Shown: piece by piece, positions 18,549 through 26,156 of the stretch
Numbering within the stretch: the stretch's first letter is position 1
Layout: each line of letters opens with the position of its first letter
Source of the DNA: Actinokineospora diospyrosa
Lineage (GTDB): Bacteria; Actinomycetota; Actinomycetes; Mycobacteriales; Pseudonocardiaceae
DNA: 64,000 bases
NCBI RefSeq assembly: GCF_024171925.1
Contig: NZ_JAMTCO010000010.1
Location: 1 to 64,000 of the forward strand
Direction of reading: 5' to 3'
The notes under the pieces: generated by a model
What the model was told of the DNA's origin: nothing
The model's database searches: none
The model's input: the letters and a program-made list of their open reading frames with translations, nothing else
Made by a program: the position numbers and the translations under genes

Positions 18549-19631
18549 TCAGCGGCTGGGGTTGGGGAGGGGGTGGTGGACCGTGCCGAGGCGGTGGAGG
18601 GTGCGTTGTTCGGCGGTCGGGTTGCCCGCGAGGTCGTCGGCGACGGTGTGGTTGTCGCCGTGGTAGCGGCTGCTCTCGCGGGCGTGCCGGAGGTTGCCGG
18701 TGATCATGTGACCGACCTCGACGAGGAAGCGGGCCAGGTCGTCGCGGTGGCGCAGGGGGCCGTTGGCGACCTTCGCGCGGGTGGCGATGAAGCGCTGCTC
18801 GGTGGCCACCGCGCGGGCGGCGATCGCGTCGAGCGCCTCCTGCAGCGGCACCCCTTGTCCTAAGAGGACCCACACCGCGTTGCTGGTCTCACCCTCTTCT
18901 AGTTCCTTGGCGAACGAGTAAAGGTCGTTGACGAGGATCCAGTGGTCGATGGCGAGCGTGCAGGCGCGGCGCACCAACGGGTCCTCGGTGGCGATCCCGT
19001 CGAGGTCGATGCCCAGCGCCCACTCCGCGACGGTGAGGATCCAGAACCCGTAGGCGTTCACCCGGCGGGTGGAGCCGAGGTAGGCGTCGAGGTCGGTGAG
19101 GTCCTCGACGGTGTTCTCGTTGGCGTTGTTGCGGACCACCGCCCGACCCGCCTCGACCATCCGCCGCCCCACCGAATCACCGGTGGGCAGCAGCATGGCG
19201 TGCACCTCGCGCACGAGTCCGACCAGCGGGGGCGCACCGCCACCGGCGGCTTCGAGCGCGGCGCACAACTGGTCGGCGAGCCGGGCGCGGTCGAGCGGGT
19301 CGCGCAGCCACGGCGCGGAGAAGGCGTCGTCGACCAGGGCGGCGGTGTTCATCCACAGCTGCTGGGCGAAGAACCGGTCCGGCCGGGTGTGCGGCAGGCA
19401 GAGCGCGCCCCAGCGGTGCAGGTCCTGCCGGAGGTAGCGGTGGGTGATCGGACTGTCCTGTTCGGACTCGCCGAAGTAGGCCGCCAGGTGGGGGCGCAGC
19501 CACCCGAGGACCCGCGGCGCGGTGGCCGCGTAGTCGGGGTGCAGCGCGAGCGGGCAGTGGGTCGGCAGTGCGGGCAGCTGATAGGTCATTCCATAACGAA
19601 GACTGCCGCCTGCATGGGGAGAATTTTTCAA
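18549..19631 (-). CDS. Class I terpene synthase (sesquiterpene cyclase-like)
   Basis: Terpene cyclase of 360 aa (346 from the internal ATG at 19589). It ionises a prenyl diphosphate and cyclises the cation. Numbered from that ATG, the metal motif is an atypical DDAFS at 87-91, lacking the usual third acidic residue, and the NSE triad NDLYSFAKE (221-229) is perfect. The C-terminal SSRYHGD provides the diphosphate-sensing Arg-Tyr pair. The TTG at 19631 is chosen because GGAGGAG lies 5 nt upstream, while the ATG has no SD; the ATG remains possible. Divergent from a prenyl synthase that probably makes its substrate. The upstream DNA is notably AT-rich. The product cannot be predicted. Confidence 0.88.
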   Translation of the reverse strand: MKNSPHAGGSLRYGMTYQLPALPTHCPLALHPDYAATAPRVLGWLRPHLAAYFGESEQDSPITHRYLRQDLHRWGALCLPHTRPDRFFAQQLWMNTAALVDDAFSAPWLRDPLDRARLADQLCAALEAAGGGAPPLVGLVREVHAMLLPTGDSVGRRMVEAGRAVVRNNANENTVEDLTDLDAYLGSTRRVNAYGFWILTVAEWALGIDLDGIATEDPLVRRACTLAIDHWILVNDLYSFAKELEEGETSNAVWVLLGQGVPLQEALDAIAARAVATEQRFIATRAKVANGPLRHRDDLARFLVEVGHMITGNLRHARESSRYHGDNHTVADDLAGNPTAEQRTLHRLGTVHHPLPNPSR

Positions 19632-20030
19632 ACCAACTCCTCCATTTTATAGTTCAAGTGTAAACGCGGTGGATTGTTTCGCTCCATCTCGCTCATGCTG
19701 ATGCCGCAGCGGTTCACCTGTGCGGACGCACGCGCGTCACCGTGTGCGGCCGCCGGTTGGGCCACTCCGGTGATCTTGGCCGGGGAACCGGGTCGACGTC
19801 GAACCGGTAAGTGACCGCTGCTTCCTTAGCCTGCCCTTCGGCGGACCCACGCCACCCGAGTGTGAACCGCTTTCACCTGCGCGGCGGCGGGCTCCCTACG
19901 GTGTGCGGCAACTGTTTGGGCCATTCGGGGCATATCAGCCCGGAGATCACCCGAAAAGATCACTGGAGGCCGTGCAGCTGCACGGGATCATTCAGGTACG
20001 CGATCGGACGTCGACGGGGAAGCGCGAGCC
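19632..20030. promoter_or_regulatory. Divergent terpene-locus control region with a 159-bp-phased direct repeat
   Basis: No gene. An imperfect repeat of about 68 bp occurs at 19707-19774 and 19867-19934. TTCACCTG, GTGTGCGGC and TTGGGCCA all recur at exactly 159 bp offset, without indels. The cyclase side (19635-19675) is AT-rich and holds CTATAAAAT on the minus strand, a possible -10. The repeats are candidate sites for a regulator or duplicated promoters. Confidence 0.5.
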
Positions 20031-21038
20031 ATGAGCCCGGGTGTCGAGCAGGTGCTGGCCGAGAGCCGGGTGGCCGCGCTGCCTGCGCTGCGTGCGGCCG
20101 TGGAGTCGATGCCGTACGCCTTGAGGCGAATAGCGTGCTACCACTTTGGCTGGCTGGACGCCTTCGGCAGCCCCATCCAGGCGGGCAGCGGCAAGATGGT
20201 CCGCTCCGCGCTGACCCTGCTCTCCGCCCGCGCCGTCGGCGGCGACCCCGCCACCGCGGTCCCCGCGGCCGTGGCGGTGGAGCTGGTGCACAACTTCTCC
20301 CTGCTCCACGACGACATCATGGACGGCGACCGAACCCGCAGGCACCGGGGCTCGGCCTGGTCGGTGTTCGGCGTCCTAGCCGCACTGCTGGCTGGCGATG
20401 CCTTGTGGGCCTTGGCTTTGCGCGTCCTCGCCGGCGCACCCCACGCCGACCGCTCCCTCCCCATCCTCACCGAAGCCCTGTGGTGGCTGATGGACGGCCA
20501 AAGCGCCGACGCCGACTTCCCCCACCGCACCGAAGTCACCGTCGCCGAGTGCGAGGCGATGGCCGCCGGGAAGACCGGGTCGATCATGGGGTGCGCGTGC
20601 GCGCTGGGCGCGTTGCTCGGTGGCGGGAGCGCGCGCCAGATCGCGGCGCTGCGCGAGATGGGGGAACAACTGGGACTGGCCTTCCAACTCGTGGATGACC
20701 TACTGGGAATCTGGGGCGATCCCGAGGCGATGGGGAAACCGGGCGGGGATCTGGTGAACCGCAAGAAGTCCTTGCCGGTGGTGGCCGCGTTGAACTCCGG
20801 AACGCCTGCGGGGAACGAGTTGGCGGCGTTCTATCGCGCTGAGCGCGAATTGACGGAGCTGGAACAGGTGCGGGCGGCGGAGCTGATCCAGTCGGCGGGC
20901 GGCCGGGATTGGGCGCAGACGGAGGCGGAGCGGAGGTTGGCCCGGGCGGTGGTGTTGCTCGCGCACGCGGACCCACAACCGGTGGCGGCGGAGGCGTTGT
21001 CGTTGTTGGCGGCGCATTTGACGCATCGGGATCGTTGA
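20031..21038 (+). CDS. Polyprenyl diphosphate synthase
   Basis: Trans-isoprenyl diphosphate synthase of 335 aa, extending an allylic diphosphate with IPP units. The first aspartate-rich motif is LLHDDIMDGD with RTRRHRG after it; the second is FQLVDDLLGIWGD followed by GGDLVNRKKSLP. The basic IPP-binding part is GSGKMVRSALTLL. All catalytic residues are present. ATG at 20031 with a weak purine-rich upstream. Divergent from the terpene cyclase, so it probably feeds it FPP or GGPP. The chain length is uncertain. The downstream gap is filled with repeats and DnaA-box-like arrays. Confidence 0.9.
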   Translation: MSPGVEQVLAESRVAALPALRAAVESMPYALRRIACYHFGWLDAFGSPIQAGSGKMVRSALTLLSARAVGGDPATAVPAAVAVELVHNFSLLHDDIMDGDRTRRHRGSAWSVFGVLAALLAGDALWALALRVLAGAPHADRSLPILTEALWWLMDGQSADADFPHRTEVTVAECEAMAAGKTGSIMGCACALGALLGGGSARQIAALREMGEQLGLAFQLVDDLLGIWGDPEAMGKPGGDLVNRKKSLPVVAALNSGTPAGNELAAFYRAERELTELEQVRAAELIQSAGGRDWAQTEAERRLARAVVLLAHADPQPVAAEALSLLAAHLTHRDR

Positions 21039-21059
21039 TGGTGTTCGTTGGCTGCTTGG

Positions 21060-21145
21060 GTGTCCGCAGGGTGGTTGTCCACAAGCTGGTTGTCCACAGG
21101 GTGGTCGTCCACGGGGTGGTCGTCCACGGGGTGGTCGTCCACAAC
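21060..21145 (+). repeat. Tandem 15-bp DnaA-box array
   Basis: Five 15-bp units without indels at 21071-21145, with 9-mers starting at 21075, 21090, 21105, 21120 and 21135 (TTGTCCACA twice, TCGTCCACG twice, TCGTCCACA). A sixth, degenerate, unit (GTGTCCGCA) is at 21060, in the same register. Confidence 0.9.
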
Positions 21146-21153
21146 GGGTTTGG

Positions 21154-21420
21154 TTTTCCACAAGGTGTTTGGTTGTCCACAGGGCGTGGTCGTCGCTGCT
21201 GATGTGTCGGTTCTTGGCGGTAGGCTGTGTATCGGGGGCTCTTGCGGTAGATGATCTTGCGGGGCTGGTTGTTGTTTGTCCACAACGGTTCTGGTTGTCC
21301 ACAGGGCGTTGGTTGCTGGCCCCGGTTTGTCGGTGCTGCGCGGTAGGCTGTGTATTTGGGGGCTTTCGATCAGGTTGATCTTGGCGTAGGCCGGGGTTGG
21401 GAGTGCGGGGCAAGGGATTC
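21154..21420 (-). repeat. Two reverse core units with paired DnaA boxes
   Basis: Reverse-orientation cores end at 21240 and 21364, read as TAGGCTGTGTATCGGGGGCT and a close variant. Paired boxes lie at 21154/21173 and 21276/21295, each pair 19 bp apart. Core-to-box distance is 59 and 61 bp. The stretch 21342-21420 is almost identical to 54933-55010. Confidence 0.85.
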
Positions 21421-21500
21421 GGGCCTCCGCCTTCGGCTCCGGTGGACGGCCTCGTCGCCTGGCGGCGAGCTCGGCGCCCGATCCGCGACAATGCGAAAAG

Positions 21501-21643
21501 CTCGATGGGGCGAACTTGTTTTGCGCGGGGCCCCTACAACACCCGACGCAGAACCGCAAAGCAGGGGCCGAAAAGCATGGCCCTGTCCGCTACCGACGCT
21601 ACGGGTGTCGTCCCCCCACGCAAAACAAGTCCGCCCCATCGAG
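21501..21643. repeat. 143-bp palindromic element, copy 1
   Basis: Outer arms start CTCGATGGGGCGAACTTG and end CAAGTCCGCCCCATCGAG. An inner hairpin GGGGCC/GGCCCT lies near 21561-21585. Related to 44844-44985 (inverted orientation) and 55123-55264 (same orientation). Confidence 0.85.
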
Positions 21644-21654
21644 CCGGCCTGGCA

Positions 21655-21900
21655 CCAGCGACTCCGACTGTCCACGCGCTGAGCAGGCGGGCTGAGGCGG
21701 ACCTGACGGGGGGCGAGTTGGCACCGCAGGGTCCGAGTGTCCAGGGGCTGGCACTGTGGGACGGGGCGGACCTGACGGCAGCCGAGCTGGCACCTCGGCT
21801 TCCGAATGTCCGGTGGCTGGCAAGGTGGGTCGGGGCGGACCTGGCGGAGGGCGGGCTGGCACCGCTAGGTCCGAGGATCCAGGCTGGCACTGTGGGTTGG
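21655..21900. repeat. 69-bp-period degenerate tandem repeat
   Basis: About three and a half units. GCGGACCTG recurs at 21697, 21766 and 21835, exactly 69 bp apart, followed in each by GGCACC and GTCCGAG-like words. Because 69 is divisible by three, open frames run through it with a 23-residue repeat, but no start signal or conserved protein is seen. Confidence 0.8.
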
Positions 21901-22004
21901 GGTGGCACCGCGAGTTGGGGCGCCGCTGGGTCCGAGGGGCCACGGGCTGGGTGGGTGCCGGGGCTGTACGGCGGGCAGGGGCGAAGAACGGGCGGCCGAG
22001 GGAA

Positions 22005-22883
22005 CTACGGCTGGGGGGCTTTCTGGGGGATGGGGAGGTTCTTGGCGGTCGGGGCCTCGGTGTTGAGGTGGTCGAGTTCGACCTCGGCCTCGATCGGCTC
22101 CAGCAACTGGGCGCTCTGGTTCAGCAGGTCCGAGGTACCGCGCAGGCGACCGGCTAGTTGCTCGCGTAGGGCGGTCAACTGCTCCACCTGGCTGGTGGCC
22201 GTGGCGATTCGCTTGGCGGCTTCGTCGGTGGCTTCGGTTATGCGGCGGGTGGCTTCGGCCTCGGAGGTGGCTTGGCGGGTGGCCACCTCGGTGTCCAGGT
22301 CGGCTCGGCGGGTTGTTTGGGTCTGCTGGAACTGCTGTTCCTGGCGCTGGCGGTCGCGCTCGGCCTGGTCGTCGGTGGCGCGTTGGCGGGCTGTGGCGGC
22401 CGTGGTCATGTCTTCGGCCTTGGCCTTGGCCTCGGCCATGAGCTGGACGTGGGCCTCGTGCAGTTCGGCGTGGCGCTTCTCGACGTCGGCGAAGAGGGTG
22501 CGGTAGCGGTCGCGCAGCTCGGTCGAGGCGGCCTCGGCGGCGGCCCACGCCGTGTCGGCGGCGGTTTGGGCGCGGGTGGTGATCTCCGCGGCCTGGGCCT
22601 CGGCAGTGGCGATCGTGCGGGCGGCGCGTTCGGGGGCGTTGGGGGCCGACGAGGCCGCGGCGGCGTTGCCGATCTTGTCCAGGCGCTCGGTGAGGGCGGC
22701 GATCTCGCGGCGCGCCAGCTGCAGCTGGCCCTCCAGCTCCTCGGCGCGCGCCCTGGCCTCGTCCCGCTGCGCGGTCGTGCCCGCGTGCTCCTCGACGAGC
22801 CGGTCGACGTAACGGCGGACCTGGGTCCGGTCGTACCCGTGCCGCGCCACGCTGAAGTCGGGGTGATCCTGCTGGGGGCCCAT
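22005..22883 (-). CDS. DivIVA-like coiled-coil protein
   Basis: Protein of 292 aa. The N-terminus (DFSVARHGYDRTQVRRYVDR) is a DivIVA/FilP-type opening. Nearly all of residues 30-260 is predicted coiled coil, rich in A, E, R, Q and T. Such proteins form polar or cytoskeletal scaffolds in actinomycetes. The tail (LPIPQKAPQP) is proline-rich. The ATG at 22883 is preferred over the GTG at 22889 because a TACGGT -10 ends 7 nt upstream, giving a leaderless mRNA. A palindrome overlaps that -10. Family membership is by pattern; partner unknown. Confidence 0.8.
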   Translation of the reverse strand: MGPQQDHPDFSVARHGYDRTQVRRYVDRLVEEHAGTTAQRDEARARAEELEGQLQLARREIAALTERLDKIGNAAAASSAPNAPERAARTIATAEAQAAEITTRAQTAADTAWAAAEAASTELRDRYRTLFADVEKRHAELHEAHVQLMAEAKAKAEDMTTAATARQRATDDQAERDRQRQEQQFQQTQTTRRADLDTEVATRQATSEAEATRRITEATDEAAKRIATATSQVEQLTALREQLAGRLRGTSDLLNQSAQLLEPIEAEVELDHLNTEAPTAKNLPIPQKAPQP

Positions 22884-22890
22884 GCGCACG

Positions 22891-22896
22891 ACCGTA
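22891..22896 (-). promoter_or_regulatory. -10 box TACGGT of a leaderless transcript
   Basis: On the minus strand TACGGT ends 7 nt before the ATG at 22883. It overlaps the palindrome at 22893-22910. Confidence 0.5.
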
Positions 22897-22910
22897 CCCG
22901 GGCGGGTACG
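22893..22910. promoter_or_regulatory. Operator-like palindrome CGTACCCG-GG-CGGGTACG
   Basis: Perfect 8-bp arms with a 2-bp centre, overlapping the probable -10 of the DivIVA-like gene. The position suits a repressor site; regulator unknown. Confidence 0.5.
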
Positions 22911-23045
22911 AACGGCGACATGAAGGCCGCTCGGACAGGTGACACGTCACTCCGCGGTGGGTGTAGCAGCGGTGGGCGCAACAGCCCCGGGATGCCGCGG
23001 AGCGGACACCTGCCTGCCGGGAGCCGTTGACCCACCCCGGCGGTA

Positions 23046-24005
23046 TCACCCGGCCAGCGACACCGGACCCGCCACGAACCCCGGGTCGACCTGCTCGGCC
23101 AGGTCGCGACCCGCCCGGCCGTTCGCCCACGCGGAAGCGTTGCGCAGGTGGAACTGCACGGTCTGCCGGTGGAACTTCGCCCAGTCCTTCTCGACCGTGT
23201 CGACCAGGGCGCGCATCGAGCGCAGCGCGTCGCGGTTGTCCGGCTCCAGCGCCCCGATCGGGCGGATCTCGCCGCGCTCGGCGGCGCGGACGTGGTCGGA
23301 GCGGCCGATCCAGGTGAGCAGGTCGGCGCCGACGTGCTGGCGCAGGAAGGCGACGTCGTCGCCGTCGATGACCTTGTTGCCGACCACGGCGACGCGGACG
23401 TCGAAGTCGCGGGCGTACTCCAGGTACTGGCGGTACACCCCGACGCTGCGCAGCGTGGGCTCGCACACCAGGAAGGTGACGTCGAACCGGGTGAACAGGC
23501 CGGAGGCGAACGAGTCCGCGCCCGCGGTCATGTCGACCACCGCGTACTCACCCGCCCCGTCCACCATGTGGTTGAGCAGCAGCTCGACCGCGCCGACCTT
23601 GGAGTGGTAGCAGGACACGCCGAGGTCGGACTCGGCGAACGGGCCGGTCGCGGCCAGCCGCACGCCGTCGACCTCGCGGACGAACCGGTCGTAGAGCGGG
23701 TTGTCGTCGGCGATCCCGACCAGCCGGGAGCCCCGACCCGGTGGGGTCGTCTTGATCATGTCGGCCGCCGAGAGCACGCGGGGGTTGTCCCCGCGCAGGT
23801 GGTCCTTGATGGCGGTCAGGTGTTCGCCCAGGGTGGGCTGGTGGTGGTCCTCCGGCGCGCCGAGCGCGGCTGCGAGGTGCTGGTTGATGTCGGCGTCGAC
23901 GCCCAGCAGCGGGGGCGCCGGGGTCTCGGCGGCGAGGTGGCGCAGGAACAGCGACGCCAGCGTCGTCTTGCCGCTGCCGCCCTTGCCTACGAAGGCGATC
24001 TTCAC
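23046..24005 (-). CDS. CooC-like P-loop ATPase (SIMIBI class)
   Basis: ATP-binding protein of 319 aa. The N-terminus MKIAFVGKGGSGKTTLASLF is a deviant Walker A of the MinD/ParA/CooC class, with two lysines. LLGVDADINQHLA follows, then VVDMTAGADSFASGLF (Walker B/switch region). CooC proteins use ATP to insert metals into enzymes such as CO dehydrogenase; no such enzyme is encoded here. GTG at 24005, with GGAG upstream. A Fur/Zur-like box lies 38 bp before the start, hinting at metal control. It could equally be a general maturation ATPase or an ArsA-like protein. Confidence 0.8.
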   Translation of the reverse strand: MKIAFVGKGGSGKTTLASLFLRHLAAETPAPPLLGVDADINQHLAAALGAPEDHHQPTLGEHLTAIKDHLRGDNPRVLSAADMIKTTPPGRGSRLVGIADDNPLYDRFVREVDGVRLAATGPFAESDLGVSCYHSKVGAVELLLNHMVDGAGEYAVVDMTAGADSFASGLFTRFDVTFLVCEPTLRSVGVYRQYLEYARDFDVRVAVVGNKVIDGDDVAFLRQHVGADLLTWIGRSDHVRAAERGEIRPIGALEPDNRDALRSMRALVDTVEKDWAKFHRQTVQFHLRNASAWANGRAGRDLAEQVDPGFVAGPVSLAG

Positions 24006-24043
24006 GTGGGTCTCCGGTGGTGGGTGGATCCTGACCCACTACT

Positions 24044-24063
24044 GGTATCGGTTATCATTATCC
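24044..24063 (-). promoter_or_regulatory. Fur/Zur-family-like box
   Basis: The minus strand reads GATAATGATAACCGATACC, agreeing with the classical 19-bp Fur consensus at 15 of 19 positions by my alignment. It lies upstream of the CooC-like ATPase gene. Confidence 0.5.
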
Positions 24064-24090
24064 AACGCAAGCAGGACCACCCGAATGTGA

Positions 24091-25218
24091 TCAGCTCGGT
24101 TGGGCGATCTGCGCGTTGGGCATTTTCCGCCACGCGTCGAGCACCGCGGGATCCTGCAGGGCCAACCATTCGACGACCTCGGAGTAGGAGGCGCACACCG
24201 TCTCCGGCTTCGCGCACACCGATCCCATGAACTTCTCGGTCGCGGCGAGGAACGCGCCGCCGGACCAGTTGTTGAAGTGGTTTCCCACCACCACCGGCGC
24301 CCGGTTGCCGTCGAACGCGGCCTGGTAGGCGCGTTCATAGGTGTCGAGCACGACGCCGGTGAACTCGGCCGCCCTGGCGGGCTCGTCCTTCGCTTTGTTG
24401 AGCAGGTACCAGAAGTTGTAGTCCATCATGATTGTCTTCTTGTACCGCAGTCCTGGCACCCGTACCGAGGGCATGGCAAATTCCCACACCCCGCCTTGCA
24501 TCGTGGGCCAAGCGAGTCCGTCGGAAACCTGACTCGAGTCGTACGTCATACCGCGATTGGCCAGCACCGGCATCAGCACGTCGAACCGGCCCTCCAGGCA
24601 CGGCGTGCGGCCGCCCTTGACGGTCTTCGGGTCCAGCCGCAGCCCCTGCGCTCGACCCCGGTCCACGAAGGCGAAGAACTGGTCCAGCTCGGAGTTCCAC
24701 TGCGCGGCGTCCCAGCGGCCCACGCTGGGTTCGGCGCCCTGGCAGAAGTGGCCGTTGTAGTGGGTGCCGATCTCGTTGCCCTGCTCGAGCGCGGTGTTGA
24801 GGTCGCCGATGAGCAGGCGCACGTCATCGGCGCTGCCGCCGAACCCGATGGACGCGCGGCCGGGTTTGTGGCCGGGTCCGGTATAGGCGGTCTTCTGGTC
24901 GTCGGTGAGCATGTAGATACCGGACAGGAATCCGGAGAAATGCGCGTTCACGCTCCGCGCCAGGGGTAAGAAGCGCTGCCAGTGCTCGTGCGACCCGGCG
25001 CCGTCGAAAGAGAACAGCACGAACTGCGGCGGTTTCTCCCCCGGGTTCAGCTTCCGCATCCAGGCGGGTGGTCCGGCTGAGGCTTGCGGACTGGGCGACT
25101 GCTGCAGAACGCGACCGTGCTGTTCCGGACGAACCGTCCCTATCGCGACAAGGACCACAAAGGCCAGAACCAGCGCGACCCCGACAACCACTATCCCCCA
25201 ACGCCTCCTGGCCACCAT
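24091..25218 (-). CDS. Secreted NodB-fold (polysaccharide deacetylase-like) protein
   Basis: Protein of 375 aa with an N-terminal signal anchor (RWGIVVVGVALVLAFVVLVA), a P/S/Q-rich linker and a NodB-like domain. The first motif, normally TFDDG, reads SFDGAG here, keeping one aspartate. The zinc-binding pair is present as GTHYNGH. Later sequence (PVVVGNHFNNWSGGAF) fits the C-terminal motifs. It could de-acetylate a cell-wall or capsular glycan, but the altered first motif leaves activity in doubt. ATG at 25218 with GGAGGGG upstream. Same direction as the sortase and surface-protein genes, so it may be made with them. Confidence 0.78.
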   Translation of the reverse strand: MVARRRWGIVVVGVALVLAFVVLVAIGTVRPEQHGRVLQQSPSPQASAGPPAWMRKLNPGEKPPQFVLFSFDGAGSHEHWQRFLPLARSVNAHFSGFLSGIYMLTDDQKTAYTGPGHKPGRASIGFGGSADDVRLLIGDLNTALEQGNEIGTHYNGHFCQGAEPSVGRWDAAQWNSELDQFFAFVDRGRAQGLRLDPKTVKGGRTPCLEGRFDVLMPVLANRGMTYDSSQVSDGLAWPTMQGGVWEFAMPSVRVPGLRYKKTIMMDYNFWYLLNKAKDEPARAAEFTGVVLDTYERAYQAAFDGNRAPVVVGNHFNNWSGGAFLAATEKFMGSVCAKPETVCASYSEVVEWLALQDPAVLDAWRKMPNAQIAQPS

Positions 25219-25394
25219 TCGCGTCCCCTCCCCTGTCGCCGCTCGGTGCTCCCGTTCGGATAGACGCCTGTCCGGTGAGGTCGTTGCCAACGGTAATTCG
25301 ACGTCCCCCAATTGAGACGAACCGACACGAGCCAGTGACCCTGGATCGTGTCGGCTGTGTGAGTCTCTGTCAGCTCGGGTCGGTCCGGAGACCG

Positions 25395-26150
25395 CTAGAC
25401 CGGGACCGCGATGACCACCCGGTTCGACTCGTAGCCCTCCGGGCCGCCGACCCACTGGCCGCCGCAGGTCACCAGCACGACCCGGTGCGGGCCGCGCTGG
25501 CCGAAGAACTCCTCGGCCCTGGCGGGCAGGTCGTGCTTGCTGACCGTCTCCACCTGGCTCACCCGGTAGCGCCACTGGGTGCCCCGGTCGTCGACCACGG
25601 AGACGAGGTCGCCGACCCGCGAGCTCCACAGCTCGGCGAACGGCCCGGTCTTGCCCTTCCAGTTCACGTGCCCGGCGAACACCGAGGCGCCCGCCGCGGC
25701 GTCCAGGCCCGCGCCCCACCAGGTCGCCTCCCGGACCCCGCTGGGCACCGGCAACGTGGCGTCGGGGCCCAGTTCCTTGCGGACCAGCGTCGCCGTGCCG
25801 CCCTTGGCGAGCCGCAGGGTGCCCGGCCGCTGCCCGGTCTCGGGCGAGCTCGGCGGCTGGGGTGCGGGCTTGGTGGTCGGGGCGGGCGGTGGTTGCGACG
25901 GCGGCGGGGGCGCACTCGTCGTCGGCTCGGCGGTCTTCGGCTTGATCTGCGTGCGCATCCCGGCGAGCGCGGCGTCGCTGTCGGCGGCCGCCCGCTCCAC
26001 CGCGACGCGTTGCAGGCCGCCGTCACTGGGCAGCGGCAGACCACCGACGTAGGTGGGTGTGGTGAAGGTCAGCCCGCAGACGAGGACCACGAGCAGGCCC
26101 GCCCCGCCCGCGGCGGCGGGCGGGGCGAACGGTGAGCTACGGCGAGCCAT
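25395..26150 (-). CDS. Class F-type sortase
   Basis: Membrane-anchored transpeptidase, 251 aa: an N-terminal hydrophobic anchor (GGAGLLVVLVCGLTF), a long P/T/K-rich spacer (residues 65-105) and a sortase domain. The catalytic His is in VFAGHVNW, Cys in VVLVTCGG, and Arg in ESNRVV, so the triad is complete. Sortases join surface proteins to the wall at an LPxTG-like signal. The gene begins 6 bp after the stop of the adhesin-like gene and is certainly co-transcribed with it. The adhesin lacks an obvious LPxTG. Confidence 0.87.
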   Translation of the reverse strand: MARRSSPFAPPAAAGGAGLLVVLVCGLTFTTPTYVGGLPLPSDGGLQRVAVERAAADSDAALAGMRTQIKPKTAEPTTSAPPPPSQPPPAPTTKPAPQPPSSPETGQRPGTLRLAKGGTATLVRKELGPDATLPVPSGVREATWWGAGLDAAAGASVFAGHVNWKGKTGPFAELWSSRVGDLVSVVDDRGTQWRYRVSQVETVSKHDLPARAEEFFGQRGPHRVVLVTCGGQWVGGPEGYESNRVVIAVPV

Positions 26151-26156
26151 GCCCGG

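Noticed and set aside
21060-21310. Chromosomal origin oriC
   Set aside because: DnaA-box density is origin-like but no dnaA, dnaN, gyrase or AT-rich unwinding element is present; the same boxes repeat at several loci.
21397-22506. Long open frame from the palindrome through the 69-bp repeat
   Set aside because: Crosses the hairpin, is antisense to the DivIVA-like gene and has only repeat-derived composition.
24091-25218. Glycosyltransferase or lipoprotein for the NodB-fold gene
   Set aside because: The N-terminal helix is a signal anchor without lipobox, and the zinc-pair motif points to the NodB fold.
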